Assembly: GCA_947497945.1 (NCBI GenBank)
Contig: CANMIP010000005.1
Coordinates: 1 to 64,000 of the forward strand
Direction of reading: 5' to 3'
Source of the DNA: an uncultured Tropicimonas sp.
GTDB taxonomy: Bacteria > Pseudomonadota > Alphaproteobacteria > Rhodobacterales > Rhodobacteraceae
DNA: 64,000 nucleotides
Shown here one piece after another: positions 17,208 through 26,205 of this stretch. The first letter of the stretch is position 1. Each line of letters starts with the position of its first letter. A program made the translations under genes and the position numbers. Below the pieces are notes generated by a model that saw only the letters and a list, made by a program, of their open reading frames with translations, had not been told where the DNA came from and did no database searches.

Positions 17208-18641
17208 CTACAACAACAATTTGATCGCGGAAGAAAGCTTCCAGACGATCCGCTTCTGTTCCCCGGAAGTCAGATCGCTCCAGTCGCTCCTCTCTTCGAG
17301 AGTGTTGAGGCGGGAGACGAGAGCGCCCCTCAACGCAACGATCTCGGCAGGAGTACCCTGTCTCACGTACCACCGCGCTGTTCGATCAAGATCCGGCAGC
17401 AAGGGGAAAGCGTCATTTTGCAAGATGCGACGGGACAGTCTGAAAACCTCGGCTTCCTGTTTGAACTGGTACGCTTCGAAATACCCCCGGAGAAACACCC
17501 ATTCCGGATCTGTGGGGGGTCGGTCGGCGGCCTCGACCCGGTCGAGAACTGCCGCGGCCCGCGCGTGCCGGTCTGTCACCTGAAGCCGGAGGTCGAAACC
17601 GAGCAGATCCGTCAGGGCCCGCGGCCAGTCGATCACTTCGCCCCGTCGCGCCGCACTGGCCGACTGCATGTCTTTCCGCCACAGGCTGTAAGAACGGTCT
17701 CCGCTCACGTCTTCGAACCCTGCCGGCAGGTATAACGGACCCAGCTTTCGATAAGACGTGTTTGACCCCTGGTACAGCATGCGGAAGCCATCTCCATCGC
17801 GCGCCCGGACGTGCACGGTCAGACGATAGGGCTCGACATGCTTGTCTTCCATCCACTCGGCGGAAGCTCTGACAGAGCCGTGGGATATAACCATATCGGC
17901 CTCCGACAACATGGCCTTTCTTTCGACGAGACATGTTCCGTTCAACTGTCCGAACCTGATGTCCTGACGGGAACCGGGTCCCTTGCCGTATTCAATGCCA
18001 TCATATTGCAGGTAGAGCTTGTTGGCTCTCAGATCAGGGTCGATCTCAGGGCATTCAGGCATCTCTTCCAGCGTGAAGACGCTTGCTTCCTGCCTTTCGG
18101 GGGACGCGATTGCGAATGTGGTGTCCTCTGCCATGAGGACCCTCTCCGCAGAGCCCGAGAGCAGCAGGTGCTGACAGGTTTCTTCGCAATTGGTCGCGTG
18201 TTTCCCCGTTTCGCTTCGGATTGCGCGAATGGCAATCGCGTCGGTCGGAAGCGGCCGCGTCAGCGCGTTGATGTCCTCCGCTTCAAGGTGATGGATTTGC
18301 GATGCAAGGAGCCAGTTATGGACCGCTGGCGGTGCGGCGAGCAGAGCGACCGTGACGGCCAGAGCCAAAAGGGCGCTGTCCGGTTTCGCCAACCGCAGGA
18401 CGTCGAAATGCTGAAAAACGCGATACGCAAGGTAGCTCAGAGTCCACACGCAAAACAGAGCTGGCGCGGACCAGTAGAGAAGGGCCAGCGGAATTCCCAA
18501 GAGCGAGAAAAAGAAGACGTTGCCAAGCTCAGGCAGCACCAAGGCAAGCCCAGCCACCGCCCCAAGAGCAAAATAGTATCGCACGGTTTCGCCCATTTCC
18601 TGCGCCGACCCTGTGAGGAAGCGAACCACCCTGGGGGACAA
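17208..18641 (-). CDS. Hypothetical membrane protein
   Basis: I do not recognise this 477-aa protein. The N-terminal ~120 residues contain four hydrophobic segments (for example LGAVAGLALVLPELGNVFFF and LLALAVTVALLAAPPAVHNW), and the remaining ~350 residues appear soluble and probably extracytoplasmic. The soluble part has cysteines clustered near residues 145-155 (ATNCEETCQHLLL) and another in PECPEID, suggesting disulphides. No catalytic motif is evident. A second possible start is at 18596, giving 462 aa. It lies alone between imuB and tkt on the same strand, separated from tkt by a hairpin. Codon use is somewhat less GC-biased than neighbours. Confidence 0.7.
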   Translation of the reverse strand: MSPRVVRFLTGSAQEMGETVRYYFALGAVAGLALVLPELGNVFFFSLLGIPLALLYWSAPALFCVWTLSYLAYRVFQHFDVLRLAKPDSALLALAVTVALLAAPPAVHNWLLASQIHHLEAEDINALTRPLPTDAIAIRAIRSETGKHATNCEETCQHLLLSGSAERVLMAEDTTFAIASPERQEASVFTLEEMPECPEIDPDLRANKLYLQYDGIEYGKGPGSRQDIRFGQLNGTCLVERKAMLSEADMVISHGSVRASAEWMEDKHVEPYRLTVHVRARDGDGFRMLYQGSNTSYRKLGPLYLPAGFEDVSGDRSYSLWRKDMQSASAARRGEVIDWPRALTDLLGFDLRLQVTDRHARAAAVLDRVEAADRPPTDPEWVFLRGYFEAYQFKQEAEVFRLSRRILQNDAFPLLPDLDRTARWYVRQGTPAEIVALRGALVSRLNTLEERSDWSDLTSGEQKRIVWKLSSAIKLLL

Positions 18642-18677
18642 GCGGACATCCGACCAATTGCCTCAGTCGGTGGGTAG

Positions 18678-18707
18678 GTCGACAAGGCCGATCTTGGCTT
18701 TGTCGAC
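18678..18707 (-). terminator. Hairpin downstream of tkt
   Basis: GTCGACAAGGCC pairs with GGCTTTGTCGAC with one wobble, around a 6-base loop, 73 bases beyond the tkt stop codon. No T-run follows on the minus strand, so this is a probable but weak terminator. Confidence 0.4.
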
Positions 18708-18779
18708 ACCACATGTGGCAGGATGTTTGGGGATATGGGGCTCCCCATGATGCTTCGGAGGCCTGTAGGCCTGCTCGGT

Positions 18780-20780
18780 TCAGGCGGGCTCGGCCTGTAC
18801 GGTTTTTCCTTCAAGAATCCCGAGCGTCGCCGCGACAACCGCATCCGGCGTGATACCGAAATGCTCGAAGAGCTCGGTCTCCGGCGCCGAGGCCCCGAAG
18901 CTCGACATGCCGACGAAGACGCCATCTTCGCCGATGAAGCGCTCCCAGCCGAGCCGCACCGCCGCTTCCACGGCAACCCGGGCCGTGCCGCGCCCGATCA
19001 CCTGCGCCTTGTAGATTGCGTCCTGCCGCTCGAAGAGCTCCCAGCAGGGCACCGAGATGACTGCCGTCGGAATGCCCTGCGATTCCAGGATCCTCCGCGC
19101 AGCCATCGCGATCTGCACTTCAGAACCAGTGGCAAAGAGCGTCGCCTGGCGTTTCCCGGATGCCTCCGCGAGCACATAGGCGCCGCGTGCCGAGAGGTTC
19201 TCCGCATCCGCGCGTGCGCGCAGGGTCGGGACAGGTTGGCGCGAATTGATCAGCGCGGTCGGGCCGGAGCGGTTTTCCAGCGCCAGCTCCCAGCATTCCG
19301 CCGCCTCGACCCCGTCGCAGGGGCGGAAGACGTCGAGATTGGGCATGGCGCGCAGGCTGGCGAGATATTCCACCGGCTGGTGGGTTGGCCCGTTGCGGCC
19401 GATGCCGATGCTGTCATGGCTGAAGCCGAAGATCACCGGCAACTCCATCATCGCCGCCATCCGCAGCGCGTGGCGCTCGTAATCGGAGAAGACGAGGAAG
19501 GTGATCCCGAAGGGGACCACGCCGCGATGCGCCGCCATGCCGTTCATCATCGCGCCCATGGCGAATTCGCGCACGCCGTAATGGACGTAGCGGCCGAGCC
19601 GCTCTTCCGCCGTGAAGGGCAGGAGGCGCCGCTTGTGCTTGGTCGCGGCCTCCAGATCCGGCGCGCCGGAGATCAGCTCGGGAATGGCATCGCTCACCGC
19701 GTCGAGGATCTCGCCGGAGGTGGCAACGCCAGGCTGGGTCGGCCGTACGCTCGCGTAATGCGCCTTGCGGGCGGCCAGCCCCTCGCGCCAGCCATCGGGC
19801 AGCGCGCCGCGCATCAGCCGTTCGTATTCGGCTTTCAACGCCGGACCGGCAGTCGTGAGACGGTCCTGCCAGGCCAGACGCTCGGCCCGCCCGCGCGCGC
19901 CGCCTTCGCGCCAGGGGGCCAGCAGCTCGGCAGGAATCTCGAAGGGCGCGTGCTCCCAGTTCAGCTGGTCGCGCGTCTCGACACCGTCCTCGGGGATCAC
20001 CGGGCCGCCATGGGCGACACGCAACCCGGCAAGCCGAGGCGCACCTTTGCCGATGGTCGTGTGGCAGGTGACGAAGGACGGGCGCGGATCGGCCTTGGCG
20101 AGCCGGATCGCGGAGTCGATTGCCTCCGGATCATGCCCGTCGCACTCGACCGTGTGCCAGCCGGCAACGCGGAACCGCGCTGCCTGATTCTCGGTGATTG
20201 CCTGATCGGTGTCGCCGTCATCGGTGATGCGGTTGCTGTCGAAGAGGAAAATCAGGTGCCCGAGCTTCAGATGCCCGGCCAGTTCGGCGATCTCCTGGCT
20301 GATGCCCTCCATGAGGCAGCCATCGCCCACCAGCGCATAGGTGTAGTGGTTGCAGATCTCCGGGCCGAAGCGGGCCCGGAGCGACTCTTCGGCCAGCGCC
20401 ATGCCGGCAGCATTGGCGATGCCCTGCCCGAGCGGGCCGGTCGTGGTTTCGATCCCGGCCTCCGGGTCGAGCTCCGGATGGCCCGGGCAGTGCGAATGCA
20501 GCTGCCGGAAGTTCCGGATTTCTTCCATCGAGATCTTCTGGAAGCCGGCCAGATGGTTGGCGGCATAGATCAGCATCGAGCCGTGGCCATTGGACTGGAC
20601 GAACCGGTCGCGATCCGGCCAGGTCGGGTCCGCGGCGTCGAATTTCAGGTGCCGGTTGTAGAGCGTGGTGACGATATCGGCCGCCCCGAGCGGGGTGCCC
20701 GGATGCCCGTCGCCAGCATTTATGATGGCGTCGAGCGAAAGGAACCGGACGGCATCCGCCATACGGGAAAGATCTGCCAT
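18780..20780 (-). CDS. tkt: Transketolase
   Basis: This 666-aa thiamine-diphosphate enzyme moves two-carbon ketol units between sugar phosphates in the pentose phosphate or Calvin pathways. The N-terminal domain has GDGHPGTPLGAAD and the TPP/Mg motif GDGCLMEGISQEIAELAGH. The central pyrimidine domain has REFAMGAMMNGMAAH and FSDYERHALRMAAMM, and the C-terminal domain has FATGSEVQIA. Full length for the family. It is the second complete gene of a short operon, 11 bases after the TIM-barrel isomerase, so it may be a catabolic isozyme specific to that pathway and not the housekeeping copy. Confidence 0.95.
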   Translation of the reverse strand: MADLSRMADAVRFLSLDAIINAGDGHPGTPLGAADIVTTLYNRHLKFDAADPTWPDRDRFVQSNGHGSMLIYAANHLAGFQKISMEEIRNFRQLHSHCPGHPELDPEAGIETTTGPLGQGIANAAGMALAEESLRARFGPEICNHYTYALVGDGCLMEGISQEIAELAGHLKLGHLIFLFDSNRITDDGDTDQAITENQAARFRVAGWHTVECDGHDPEAIDSAIRLAKADPRPSFVTCHTTIGKGAPRLAGLRVAHGGPVIPEDGVETRDQLNWEHAPFEIPAELLAPWREGGARGRAERLAWQDRLTTAGPALKAEYERLMRGALPDGWREGLAARKAHYASVRPTQPGVATSGEILDAVSDAIPELISGAPDLEAATKHKRRLLPFTAEERLGRYVHYGVREFAMGAMMNGMAAHRGVVPFGITFLVFSDYERHALRMAAMMELPVIFGFSHDSIGIGRNGPTHQPVEYLASLRAMPNLDVFRPCDGVEAAECWELALENRSGPTALINSRQPVPTLRARADAENLSARGAYVLAEASGKRQATLFATGSEVQIAMAARRILESQGIPTAVISVPCWELFERQDAIYKAQVIGRGTARVAVEAAVRLGWERFIGEDGVFVGMSSFGASAPETELFEHFGITPDAVVAATLGILEGKTVQAEPA

Positions 20781-20791
20781 GGTCGGTGCCC

Positions 20792-21745
20792 TCAGAGCAG
20801 GTCGTTGAGCATGCGCATCGTGGAGGTCGGGTTGCGGCTCTTGTAACGCGCGGCCATGTCGTCCTTGTCAATCCGGGTGGAGATTTCCTTGAGCTTATTG
20901 GCGATCGCCGCGGCATCGGTGAAGACCTGGCTGGCGTCATGCTCCTTGCAGACGATGTCGAAGGCGATCCAGTCGTCGTAGCCCAGACGCTCAAGGGTGT
21001 AGAACAGCTCGATGAACTCCCAGGTGTGCCAGGTGCCGGGCGTCAGGTCCCAGTCGCCGCGCGTGTCGTTGTCGTTGATATGGACGTAGAAGAGGCGGTT
21101 GCACTTGTGCAGCAGCGCGGCCGCGGCGGCCGGGTTCTCACCGGCGAGGAAGCAATGGCCGGCATCCAGTGTCGCGCCGAGATTGTCCGCGCCGACGATA
21201 TTGGCGAAGGCGATCAGCTCGCCGGCATTGCCGATCTGGCAGCGCACGCGCGGCTCGTTCACCTTGTATTCGATGCAGACCTTCAGGTCGCGGTTATGGG
21301 CGCAGATCTTCTCGAAACACTCGGCCGAATAGTCGAGCGCGGCGATCGGGTCGAGCTCGAACGGGTAATCGAAGCCTTCATTCAGCGGGCAAGTGTGGAA
21401 GCGCGGCGCACCAAGCTCGGCGGCGAGGTCCATCGCGCGCTTGGCATCGTCCACGGCGGCCTGACGGTCTGCCGGATCCTCGGCGGTCCAGGCCCCGCGC
21501 AGCCAGCGGTCATTGCGCACGCTGGCATAGTTGATCGCGGAAACGGCGAGGTTGTTGCGCTTGAGGGCTTCCTTGGTCGCGGAGACGTCCGAGGTGTCGG
21601 CCGGGCAGCGTATCTCCACCGCGCCAATGCCTTCCGCTGCACCAGCACGGTCGAGATGGGTCGGCGTGTCGGCAGCATCCTGGTAGACCATGAACCGGTT
21701 CTTGGTCTGGCCGAGGAAGAGGGTGATGATCGAGAGCTTCAGCAT
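20792..21745 (-). CDS. Sugar phosphate isomerase/epimerase (xylose isomerase-like TIM barrel)
   Basis: This 317-aa protein belongs to the AP-endonuclease-2-like TIM-barrel superfamily that holds many sugar isomerases and epimerases. The likely metal ligands are visible: Glu in KVCIEYKVNEP, Asp and His in GATLDAGHCFLAGE, His in FYVHINDNDTRGDWD, and a late Asp in IAFDIVCKEHD. The substrate cannot be deduced. The direct neighbour transketolase points to a pentose or tetrose route. It follows the broken dehydrogenase by 30 bases on the same strand. Confidence 0.85.
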   Translation of the reverse strand: MLKLSIITLFLGQTKNRFMVYQDAADTPTHLDRAGAAEGIGAVEIRCPADTSDVSATKEALKRNNLAVSAINYASVRNDRWLRGAWTAEDPADRQAAVDDAKRAMDLAAELGAPRFHTCPLNEGFDYPFELDPIAALDYSAECFEKICAHNRDLKVCIEYKVNEPRVRCQIGNAGELIAFANIVGADNLGATLDAGHCFLAGENPAAAAALLHKCNRLFYVHINDNDTRGDWDLTPGTWHTWEFIELFYTLERLGYDDWIAFDIVCKEHDASQVFTDAAAIANKLKEISTRIDKDDMAARYKSRNPTSTMRMLNDLL

Positions 21746-21775
21746 GGCGGCGTCCTTGGTTTCCTTTGATTTTGT

Positions 21776-22117
21776 TCAGAATTCCCCGCGAACGACATGT
21801 CGCGGGGCGCCTTCCACGAAGGCTTCGATTAGGTCGATAAATTGGTCGGAGAGGGGGCGTTGCGCCCCCCGGCTGGCCCAGGCAACATGCGGCGTTACGA
21901 TGCCGACCAGGCACAACTCGGGCAGCTGTTCCGGGTACCTGCGATCAAGCCGGACCATGTTGACGACGGCAATCTCGTCCCCTTTCAGGCGTTTCGCGGC
22001 CTGCTCCGGCGTGGTGTGTGGATGAGTCGCCCAGCGGTGGGGAACCCCGGGCGGGTGCAGCCGCACATCTCGGGCGAGCGTTTCCCAGTCCAGAAAGGCG
22101 ATTCCGCGCTCCGACAT
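21776..22117 (-). pseudogene. D-isomer-specific 2-hydroxyacid dehydrogenase, internally deleted
   Basis: The frame is open but encodes only 113 aa where the family has about 310-330. The first ~55 residues look like the N-terminal substrate domain (FLDWETLARDV through EIAVVNMVRLD), and the last ~55 look like the family C-terminus (VGIVTPHVAWASR, SDQFIDLIEAFVEG, PRHVVRG). The whole NAD-binding Rossmann domain with its GxGxxG and the catalytic Arg and Glu is missing. The junction is near RLDRRYPEQLPEL. It resembles hydroxypyruvate/glycerate dehydrogenases. A clean in-frame deletion is the simplest explanation. It cannot be an active dehydrogenase. Confidence 0.8.
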
Positions 22118-22152
22118 CCCGAACTCCGCTGCGCATTCCAAGGATCACAAAG

Positions 22153-22172
22153 TGTATACTACAATGCATACA
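22153..22172 (-). promoter_or_regulatory. Candidate operator of the transketolase operon
   Basis: TGTATAC and GCATACA form an inverted repeat (6 of 7 positions) around six bases, 36 bases before the start of the first gene of the minus-strand operon. Such TGTATNC palindromes are typical of GntR-family regulators. No regulator gene lies nearby, so this is tentative. Confidence 0.35.
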
Positions 22173-22265
22173 TAGTTTCCTGCAATGCGGCATCTATGCA
22201 TTCTTCCGGACCGTCGGTTGGGTCCATGCTATCTGTTCCTCGAAGACCGGCGCAAAGGATTTGCG

Positions 22266-22697
22266 ATGTTTGAAGAGACCGACCTGGAACGATTCGTCGA
22301 GGCCCAGGAGGAGACCTGGGACGGAGCGATGTCGGAGATCGATGCAGGGCTCAAGCAGGGGCACTGGATGTGGTTCATCTTTCCGCAACTGCGCGGGCTC
22401 GGGTTCAGCCATCGGGCCACCTATTTCGGCATTGCCGACGCCGGGGAGGCCCGTCGCTATCTTGCCCATCCGATCCTCGGGGGCCGGCTGCTCGAAAGCT
22501 GTTCGCGCCTGATGCCGCATGCGGGAGAAAGCCCGGAGCGCATTCTCGGCGATGTCGATGCCTGCAAGCTGCAATCCTGCGCCACGCTGTTTGCCTCCGT
22601 CGCGCCGGACCCGGCCCCTTTCGAAGCGTTGCTGGAGGCGTTCTTCCAGGGTGAGCCTTGCGCGGCGACGCTGGAAGCGCTTGCGGCCGGTTCCTGA
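22266..22697 (+). CDS. DUF1810 domain-containing protein
   Basis: This 143-aa cytosolic protein matches the DUF1810 (calpastatin-named) family of unknown function. The signature is visible as LERFVEAQEETWDGA, then GHWMWFIFPQLRGLG and ATYFGIADAGEARRYLAHP. The start at 22266 follows AAAGGA with 6-base spacing; upstream codons in frame lack a ribosome-binding site. It is a lone plus-strand gene, convergent with the cytosine deaminase gene. Confidence 0.9.
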   Translation: MFEETDLERFVEAQEETWDGAMSEIDAGLKQGHWMWFIFPQLRGLGFSHRATYFGIADAGEARRYLAHPILGGRLLESCSRLMPHAGESPERILGDVDACKLQSCATLFASVAPDPAPFEALLEAFFQGEPCAATLEALAAGS

Positions 22698-22716
22698 GGT
22701 CGGAGCCAGCCCTGCG

Positions 22717-23985
22717 TCAGGCACCGGGGTCCAGTTCAGTGGGGCGGCCGGGAAGCGAAAGCGTTGCTGAACTGGCAGGCGTCTCCGAGATGACCTTGCC
22801 CGCACGGATCACGGCCAGGCGCGTTGCGCGCAGGCGGATCGCCTCGATCGGGTCCGGTGCTTGCAGGAGGACGAAATTCGCCTTCTTGCCCTTGGCGAGG
22901 CCGTAACCTTCCAGCCCCATGATCTTGGCGGAGTTGACCGTGACCGCGTCGAAGCACCAGCGCATGTCCTCCCGGGAGGAGAGCTGGCCGACATGCAGGC
23001 CCATGGCGGCGACATCGAGCATGTCGGCGCGGCCGAGGGAATACCACGGGTCCTTCACGCAATCCGAACCGAAACCCACCGTCATCCCCGCGTCCCGCAG
23101 CTCGCGGACGCGGGTCTGGCCACGGCGCTTGGGATAGCTGTCGTGGCGGCCTTGGAGCATGATGTTGATCAGCGGGTTCGGGATAACGCGCATCTCGCTC
23201 TCGGCCATTAGCGCGATGAGCTTGGAGACGTAGTAATTGTCCATTGAGTGCATGGAGGTCAGGTGCGAGCCGGCGACGCGGCCCTGCAACCCGAGGCGCT
23301 GGGTCTCGTAGGCCAGTGTTTCGACGTGGCGGGAATGCGGGTCGTCGCTCTCGTCGCAATGCATGTCCACCATCAGCCCGCGTTCGGCGGCGATTTCGCA
23401 AAGCTGGCGAACAGAGTCGGCGCCATCGGCCATGGTGCGCTCGAAATGCGGGATGCCGCCGACCACATCGACGCCCATGTCGAGCGCGCGGATCGTGTTT
23501 TCCATCGCGGTCGGGTCGCGGAGCACGCCGTCCTGCGGGAAGGCGACGAGTTGGAGGTCGATATAGTCCTTCACCTTTTCGCGGACTTCGAGCAACGCCT
23601 GCACGCCGGTGAGGCTGTCATCGCAGGTATCGACATGGGAGCGGATCGCGCCGAGGCCCATGGAGACGGCGATGTCGCAATAGGCGAGTGCGCGCTGGAC
23701 GATATCATCGACGCTCTGGATCTGCTTCAGCTCGCCCCAGAGCGCGATGCCTTCGAGCAGTGTGCCAGAGACATTCATGCGCGGGGTGCCGAGGGAGAGG
23801 GTCGCATCCATGTGGAAATGCGGATCGATAAAGGGGGGGGTGACGAGGCGGCCCGTGGCGTCGATGGTCCTGGCGGCCTCGGACGGGATGTTCGGCTCGA
23901 TCGCCGAGATCAGGCCGTCTTCGCAGGCGATATCGGCGCTGGTGCCGTCGGGCAGGGTGGCGTGTTTGACGAGAAGGTCGAGCAA
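22717..23985 (-). CDS. codA: Cytosine deaminase (amidohydrolase family)
   Basis: This 422-aa metal-dependent amidohydrolase probably deaminates cytosine to uracil (related members act on isoguanine or other N-heterocycles). Metal ligands are visible as the HFH of IDPHFHMDATL, the HCDES at about residue 214, His in GSHLTSMHSM, and Asp in GFGSDCVKDPW. The start is TTG, 6 bases after a good AAGGAG. It is the last gene of the transporter operon; about 200 bases containing a palindromic repeat separate it from the permease gene. Context with a BMP-type transporter supports a nucleobase substrate. Confidence 0.88.
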   Translation of the reverse strand: MLDLLVKHATLPDGTSADIACEDGLISAIEPNIPSEAARTIDATGRLVTPPFIDPHFHMDATLSLGTPRMNVSGTLLEGIALWGELKQIQSVDDIVQRALAYCDIAVSMGLGAIRSHVDTCDDSLTGVQALLEVREKVKDYIDLQLVAFPQDGVLRDPTAMENTIRALDMGVDVVGGIPHFERTMADGADSVRQLCEIAAERGLMVDMHCDESDDPHSRHVETLAYETQRLGLQGRVAGSHLTSMHSMDNYYVSKLIALMAESEMRVIPNPLINIMLQGRHDSYPKRRGQTRVRELRDAGMTVGFGSDCVKDPWYSLGRADMLDVAAMGLHVGQLSSREDMRWCFDAVTVNSAKIMGLEGYGLAKGKKANFVLLQAPDPIEAIRLRATRLAVIRAGKVISETPASSATLSLPGRPTELDPGA

Positions 23986-24022
23986 AGTGATCTCCTTCAG
24001 ATGAGATGGAGTGCAGAGGGCA

Positions 24023-24164
24023 GCGCCCGACCCTGGGTGGGCGCATGCGACTTTTGAGGGAAGCGATGCAGGGTCGTTCTGCCCAACTCAAGGTCAGCGC
24101 GAAACGGAGACAATGCGCCCTCCCGGGGGGAGGGTCGGGCGCGGCCCGGCTTTGAAGCCGGGCC
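24023..24164. repeat. Palindromic intergenic element, copy 1
   Basis: The left arm (24023-24046, GCGCCCGACCCTGGG...) is inverted relative to the right arm (24113-24142, ...AGGGTCGGGCGC). The right arm runs into an 8-bp hairpin, GGCCCGGC / GCCGGGCC (24143-24164). The block 24111-24150 is identical over 40 nt to 27843-27882. The interior between arms is not conserved. It lies between the permease and cytosine deaminase genes of the transporter operon. Confidence 0.85.
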
Positions 24165-24193
24165 ATACCTGTTCGAGCGGAATGCGACTTCTT

Positions 24194-25138
24194 TCATCGT
24201 TGTCCTTTGAACCACGGCTTCAGAAGTGCGCGCGGATAATCCGCTTTTCGCGCCGCAATGATCAGCGCGATGATCGACAGCACATAGGGCACCATCAGGA
24301 AGACCTGCCCCGGCACGATCGCCCCGGCCATGGTCTGGAGCCGGACCTGAAGCGCGTCGAACATGCCGAAGAGCAGCGCGCCCAGCAACGCCTTGCGCGG
24401 TTGCCAGCTGGCGAAGATCACCAGCGCGATGCAGATCCAGCCGCGCCCGTTGACCATGCCGAAGAAGAAGGCGTCGAAGGCGGACATGGTGAGGAAGGCG
24501 CCACCGAGCGCCATCAGCGCCGAGCCGGCAACGACCGCACCAATGCGCAGGCGCATGACGGAAAGGCCCTGTGCGTTCACCGCGTCCGGGTTGTCGCCCA
24601 CGGCCTTGATTGCAACGCCAAGCGCGGTTCGGTCCATCAGGTACCAGACCAGCCCGACCATCAGCAGCGCCAGCCATGTCAGCGCCGTCTGCTGGAACAG
24701 GACGGGGCCGAGGAAGGGGAGGTCCGAGAGGACGGGGATGTCGAGCGCGCGGAAGGGTTCGATCCGGGGCGGCGTGGCGACCTGCGGAAAGATTGTCCGG
24801 TAGGCGAAGGACATGAGCGCGGTGGCGAACATGGTTATGCCGAGGCCGGAGACGTGCTGAGAGAGGCCAAGGGGCACGGTCAGGATCGCGTGGAACAGGC
24901 CGAACAGCCCGCCGGACAGCGCCGCGGCAATCACGCCGAGCCAGAGCGAGCCGGTCAGATAGGCCACCAGCCAGCCCATCATCGCGCCGACGACGAAGAT
25001 TCCCTCGATGCCGAGGTTCAGCACGCCGGAGCGTTCGCAGAGAAGCGCGCCCAGCACACCGAAGATCAGCGGCGTGGCGATGCGCAAGCTCGCGGCCCAG
25101 AAGCTGTCGGACAGGAAGATCTGCAAAATGTCCATCAT
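24194..25138 (-). CDS. ABC transporter permease (BMP-type nucleoside/purine uptake)
   Basis: This 314-aa inner-membrane permease has about eight to ten hydrophobic helices. The segment CERSGVLNLGIEGIFVVGAMM near the N-terminus is the hallmark of the permease family paired with BMP substrate-binding proteins (YufQ/NupQ-type), and SVMRLRIGAVVAGSALMALGG is the transporter's cytoplasmic coupling region. Its start overlaps the stop of the partner permease by 4 nt. The pair forms the membrane channel of the importer. Confidence 0.93.
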   Translation of the reverse strand: MMDILQIFLSDSFWAASLRIATPLIFGVLGALLCERSGVLNLGIEGIFVVGAMMGWLVAYLTGSLWLGVIAAALSGGLFGLFHAILTVPLGLSQHVSGLGITMFATALMSFAYRTIFPQVATPPRIEPFRALDIPVLSDLPFLGPVLFQQTALTWLALLMVGLVWYLMDRTALGVAIKAVGDNPDAVNAQGLSVMRLRIGAVVAGSALMALGGAFLTMSAFDAFFFGMVNGRGWICIALVIFASWQPRKALLGALLFGMFDALQVRLQTMAGAIVPGQVFLMVPYVLSIIALIIAARKADYPRALLKPWFKGQR

Positions 25139-26205
25139 GCCGCGTCCTCCGTGCGGACCCGTCGGATGCGGAAGCGGGCGAAGAAGCCGCCGAGCAAGAC
25201 GCAGATGAGGGACATGGAGACCGTGAGGTCTGCGAGGAAGGAAGAGACGCCCATGGCGCGGCTCATCGAGTCGGTGCCGACAAAGACGGAGGCGATGAAG
25301 AGCGCGGCGGCGACCACACCGAGCGGCGAAAGCCCGGCCAGCATGGCGACGACGATGCCGGTATAGCCGAAGCCCGGCGAGAGATCGGAGGTCAGGTAGC
25401 CCTTGAGGCCGGCCACTTCGGAGACACCCGCGATCCCGGCCAGTGCGCCGGAGGCGAAGGCGACGGCGAGGAAAATCCGCTTTACCGGCATCCCGGCATG
25501 GCGCGCGGCGGCGGCGTTCTCACCGACAGCGCGGATGCGCAACCCCCAGACGGTCATGGCCATGATGACATGGGCGATGATCGCGGTGCCGATGGCGAGC
25601 AGGAACCCCGCATGCAGCCGCATTTTGGCAATGAGCTGCGGCAGAACCGCCTCGTCGACAATCGGCTCTGATTGCGGCCAGCCGAGGCTCATCGGGTCCT
25701 TCAGCGGCCCCTCCAGCATCATCTGCACGAAGATCAGGATGATGAAGTTCAGCAGCAGGGAGGTGACAACCTCATCCGCCCCGAACCGGGTTTTCAGCAG
25801 CGCCGGGCCGAGCATCCCGAGCCCGCCAGCTATCGCGCCGGCCAGCAGCACGACGGGCACAAGCAGGATCGGCGGACCGTCGATCATCCCGGTGCCGACC
25901 CAGACTGCGGCCATCGCGCCGAGATAGAGCTGCCCCTCGCCGCCGATATTCCACAGCTTGGCGCGGAAGGCGACGGCGGCGGCCAGCCCGGTGAAGATCA
26001 GCGGCGTGGCCCGGGTCAACATCTCTGTAAAGGAGAACAGCGAGCCGAAGACGCCGGTGAACATCTGCCCATAGGCCTCGAAAATCGGCGCCCCGGCGAA
26101 GGCCAGCGGAATGGCGGCCAGCAGCAGCGACCCGATGGCGGCCAGCAGCGGCACACCTGTGGTCAGACGCCGTGACGGCTGTTCTCTGGGAACGATCTCG
26201 ATCAT
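25135..26205 (-). CDS. ABC transporter permease (BMP-type nucleoside/purine uptake)
   Basis: This 356-aa permease is the second channel subunit (YufP/NupP-type). It has about ten hydrophobic helices. FRAKLWNIGGEGQLYLGAM and AVGENAAAARHAGMPVKRIFL are the typical family segments, the latter holding the EAA-like coupling loop. Both ends overlap its neighbours by 4 nt, so the ATPase and the two permeases are translationally coupled in a 1:1:1 unit. Confidence 0.93.
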   Translation of the reverse strand: MIEIVPREQPSRRLTTGVPLLAAIGSLLLAAIPLAFAGAPIFEAYGQMFTGVFGSLFSFTEMLTRATPLIFTGLAAAVAFRAKLWNIGGEGQLYLGAMAAVWVGTGMIDGPPILLVPVVLLAGAIAGGLGMLGPALLKTRFGADEVVTSLLLNFIILIFVQMMLEGPLKDPMSLGWPQSEPIVDEAVLPQLIAKMRLHAGFLLAIGTAIIAHVIMAMTVWGLRIRAVGENAAAARHAGMPVKRIFLAVAFASGALAGIAGVSEVAGLKGYLTSDLSPGFGYTGIVVAMLAGLSPLGVVAAALFIASVFVGTDSMSRAMGVSSFLADLTVSMSLICVLLGGFFARFRIRRVRTEDAA

